Shown piece by piece: positions 5,930-5,947 of a stretch of 5,947 bases of DNA (the first letter of the stretch is position 1; every line of letters begins with the position of its first letter). Below the pieces are notes generated by a model that had not been told where the DNA came from, made no database searches, and saw only the letters and a program-made list of their open reading frames with translations. Source of the stretch: an uncultured bacterium (GTDB lineage: Bacteria; Cyanobacteriota; Vampirovibrionia; Gastranaerophilales; Gastranaerophilaceae); NCBI GenBank assembly GCA_900550295.1, contig URRM01000093.1:1-5947 (forward strand), written 5' to 3'. The translations under genes were made by a program, and so were the position numbers.

Positions 5930-5947
5930 TTATTTTATAATTTTTAA

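Noticed and set aside
5930..5947. Possible terminator after the radical SAM gene
   Set aside because: The last 18 bases are all A/T with no hairpin, and the window ends before a terminator could be judged.

Overview
The window is AT-rich bacterial DNA with about one third G+C by eye. All supported genes lie on the + strand with short gaps. The best guess for the source is an uncultured gut-type bacterium of the Gastranaerophilales/Melainabacteria (Vampirovibrionia) lineage. This rests on low G+C, on lineage-style proteins starting 'MIN...' with a 'PVNFTG' motif near the N-terminus, and on a DUF1284 protein with extra tails. It comes from memory of the lineage's style, not from a marker gene, and a low-GC Bacillota is the main alternative.

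Layout. Positions 1-198 hold the 3' end of a gene cut by the window edge; its product is not identified, and a MazF/PemK-like tail is a weak possibility. A 44-base gap leads to a complete adenine deaminase gene (ade, 243-1973), the only gene here with a firm biochemical assignment. The 295-base gap 1974-2268 is the largest non-coding stretch. It holds a 12-bp terminator hairpin just after ade, a second 13-bp hairpin about 115 bases further on, a protein-like but start-less reading frame between and across them, and a possible promoter for the next gene.

From 2269 a second group begins. It has a 542-residue protein of unknown function (GTG start, 2269-3897), then, 42 bases later, a 180-residue DUF1284 protein rich in cysteine (3940-4482), then, 52 bases later, a 464-residue radical SAM enzyme with a cobalamin-binding-like N-terminal domain (4535-5929). 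The first two are probably co-transcribed. The third has no Shine-Dalgarno sequence and has a -10-like box placed as for a leaderless mRNA, so it may have its own promoter.

How they work together. Ade feeds purine salvage by turning adenine into hypoxanthine and stands apart, bounded by terminators. The DUF1284 and radical SAM proteins are both probable Fe-S proteins, but the sequence does not prove a shared pathway. I see no mobile element, CRISPR array, tRNA or rRNA. The least explained part, and the best place to look for something new, is the 542-residue protein and its DUF1284 neighbour.
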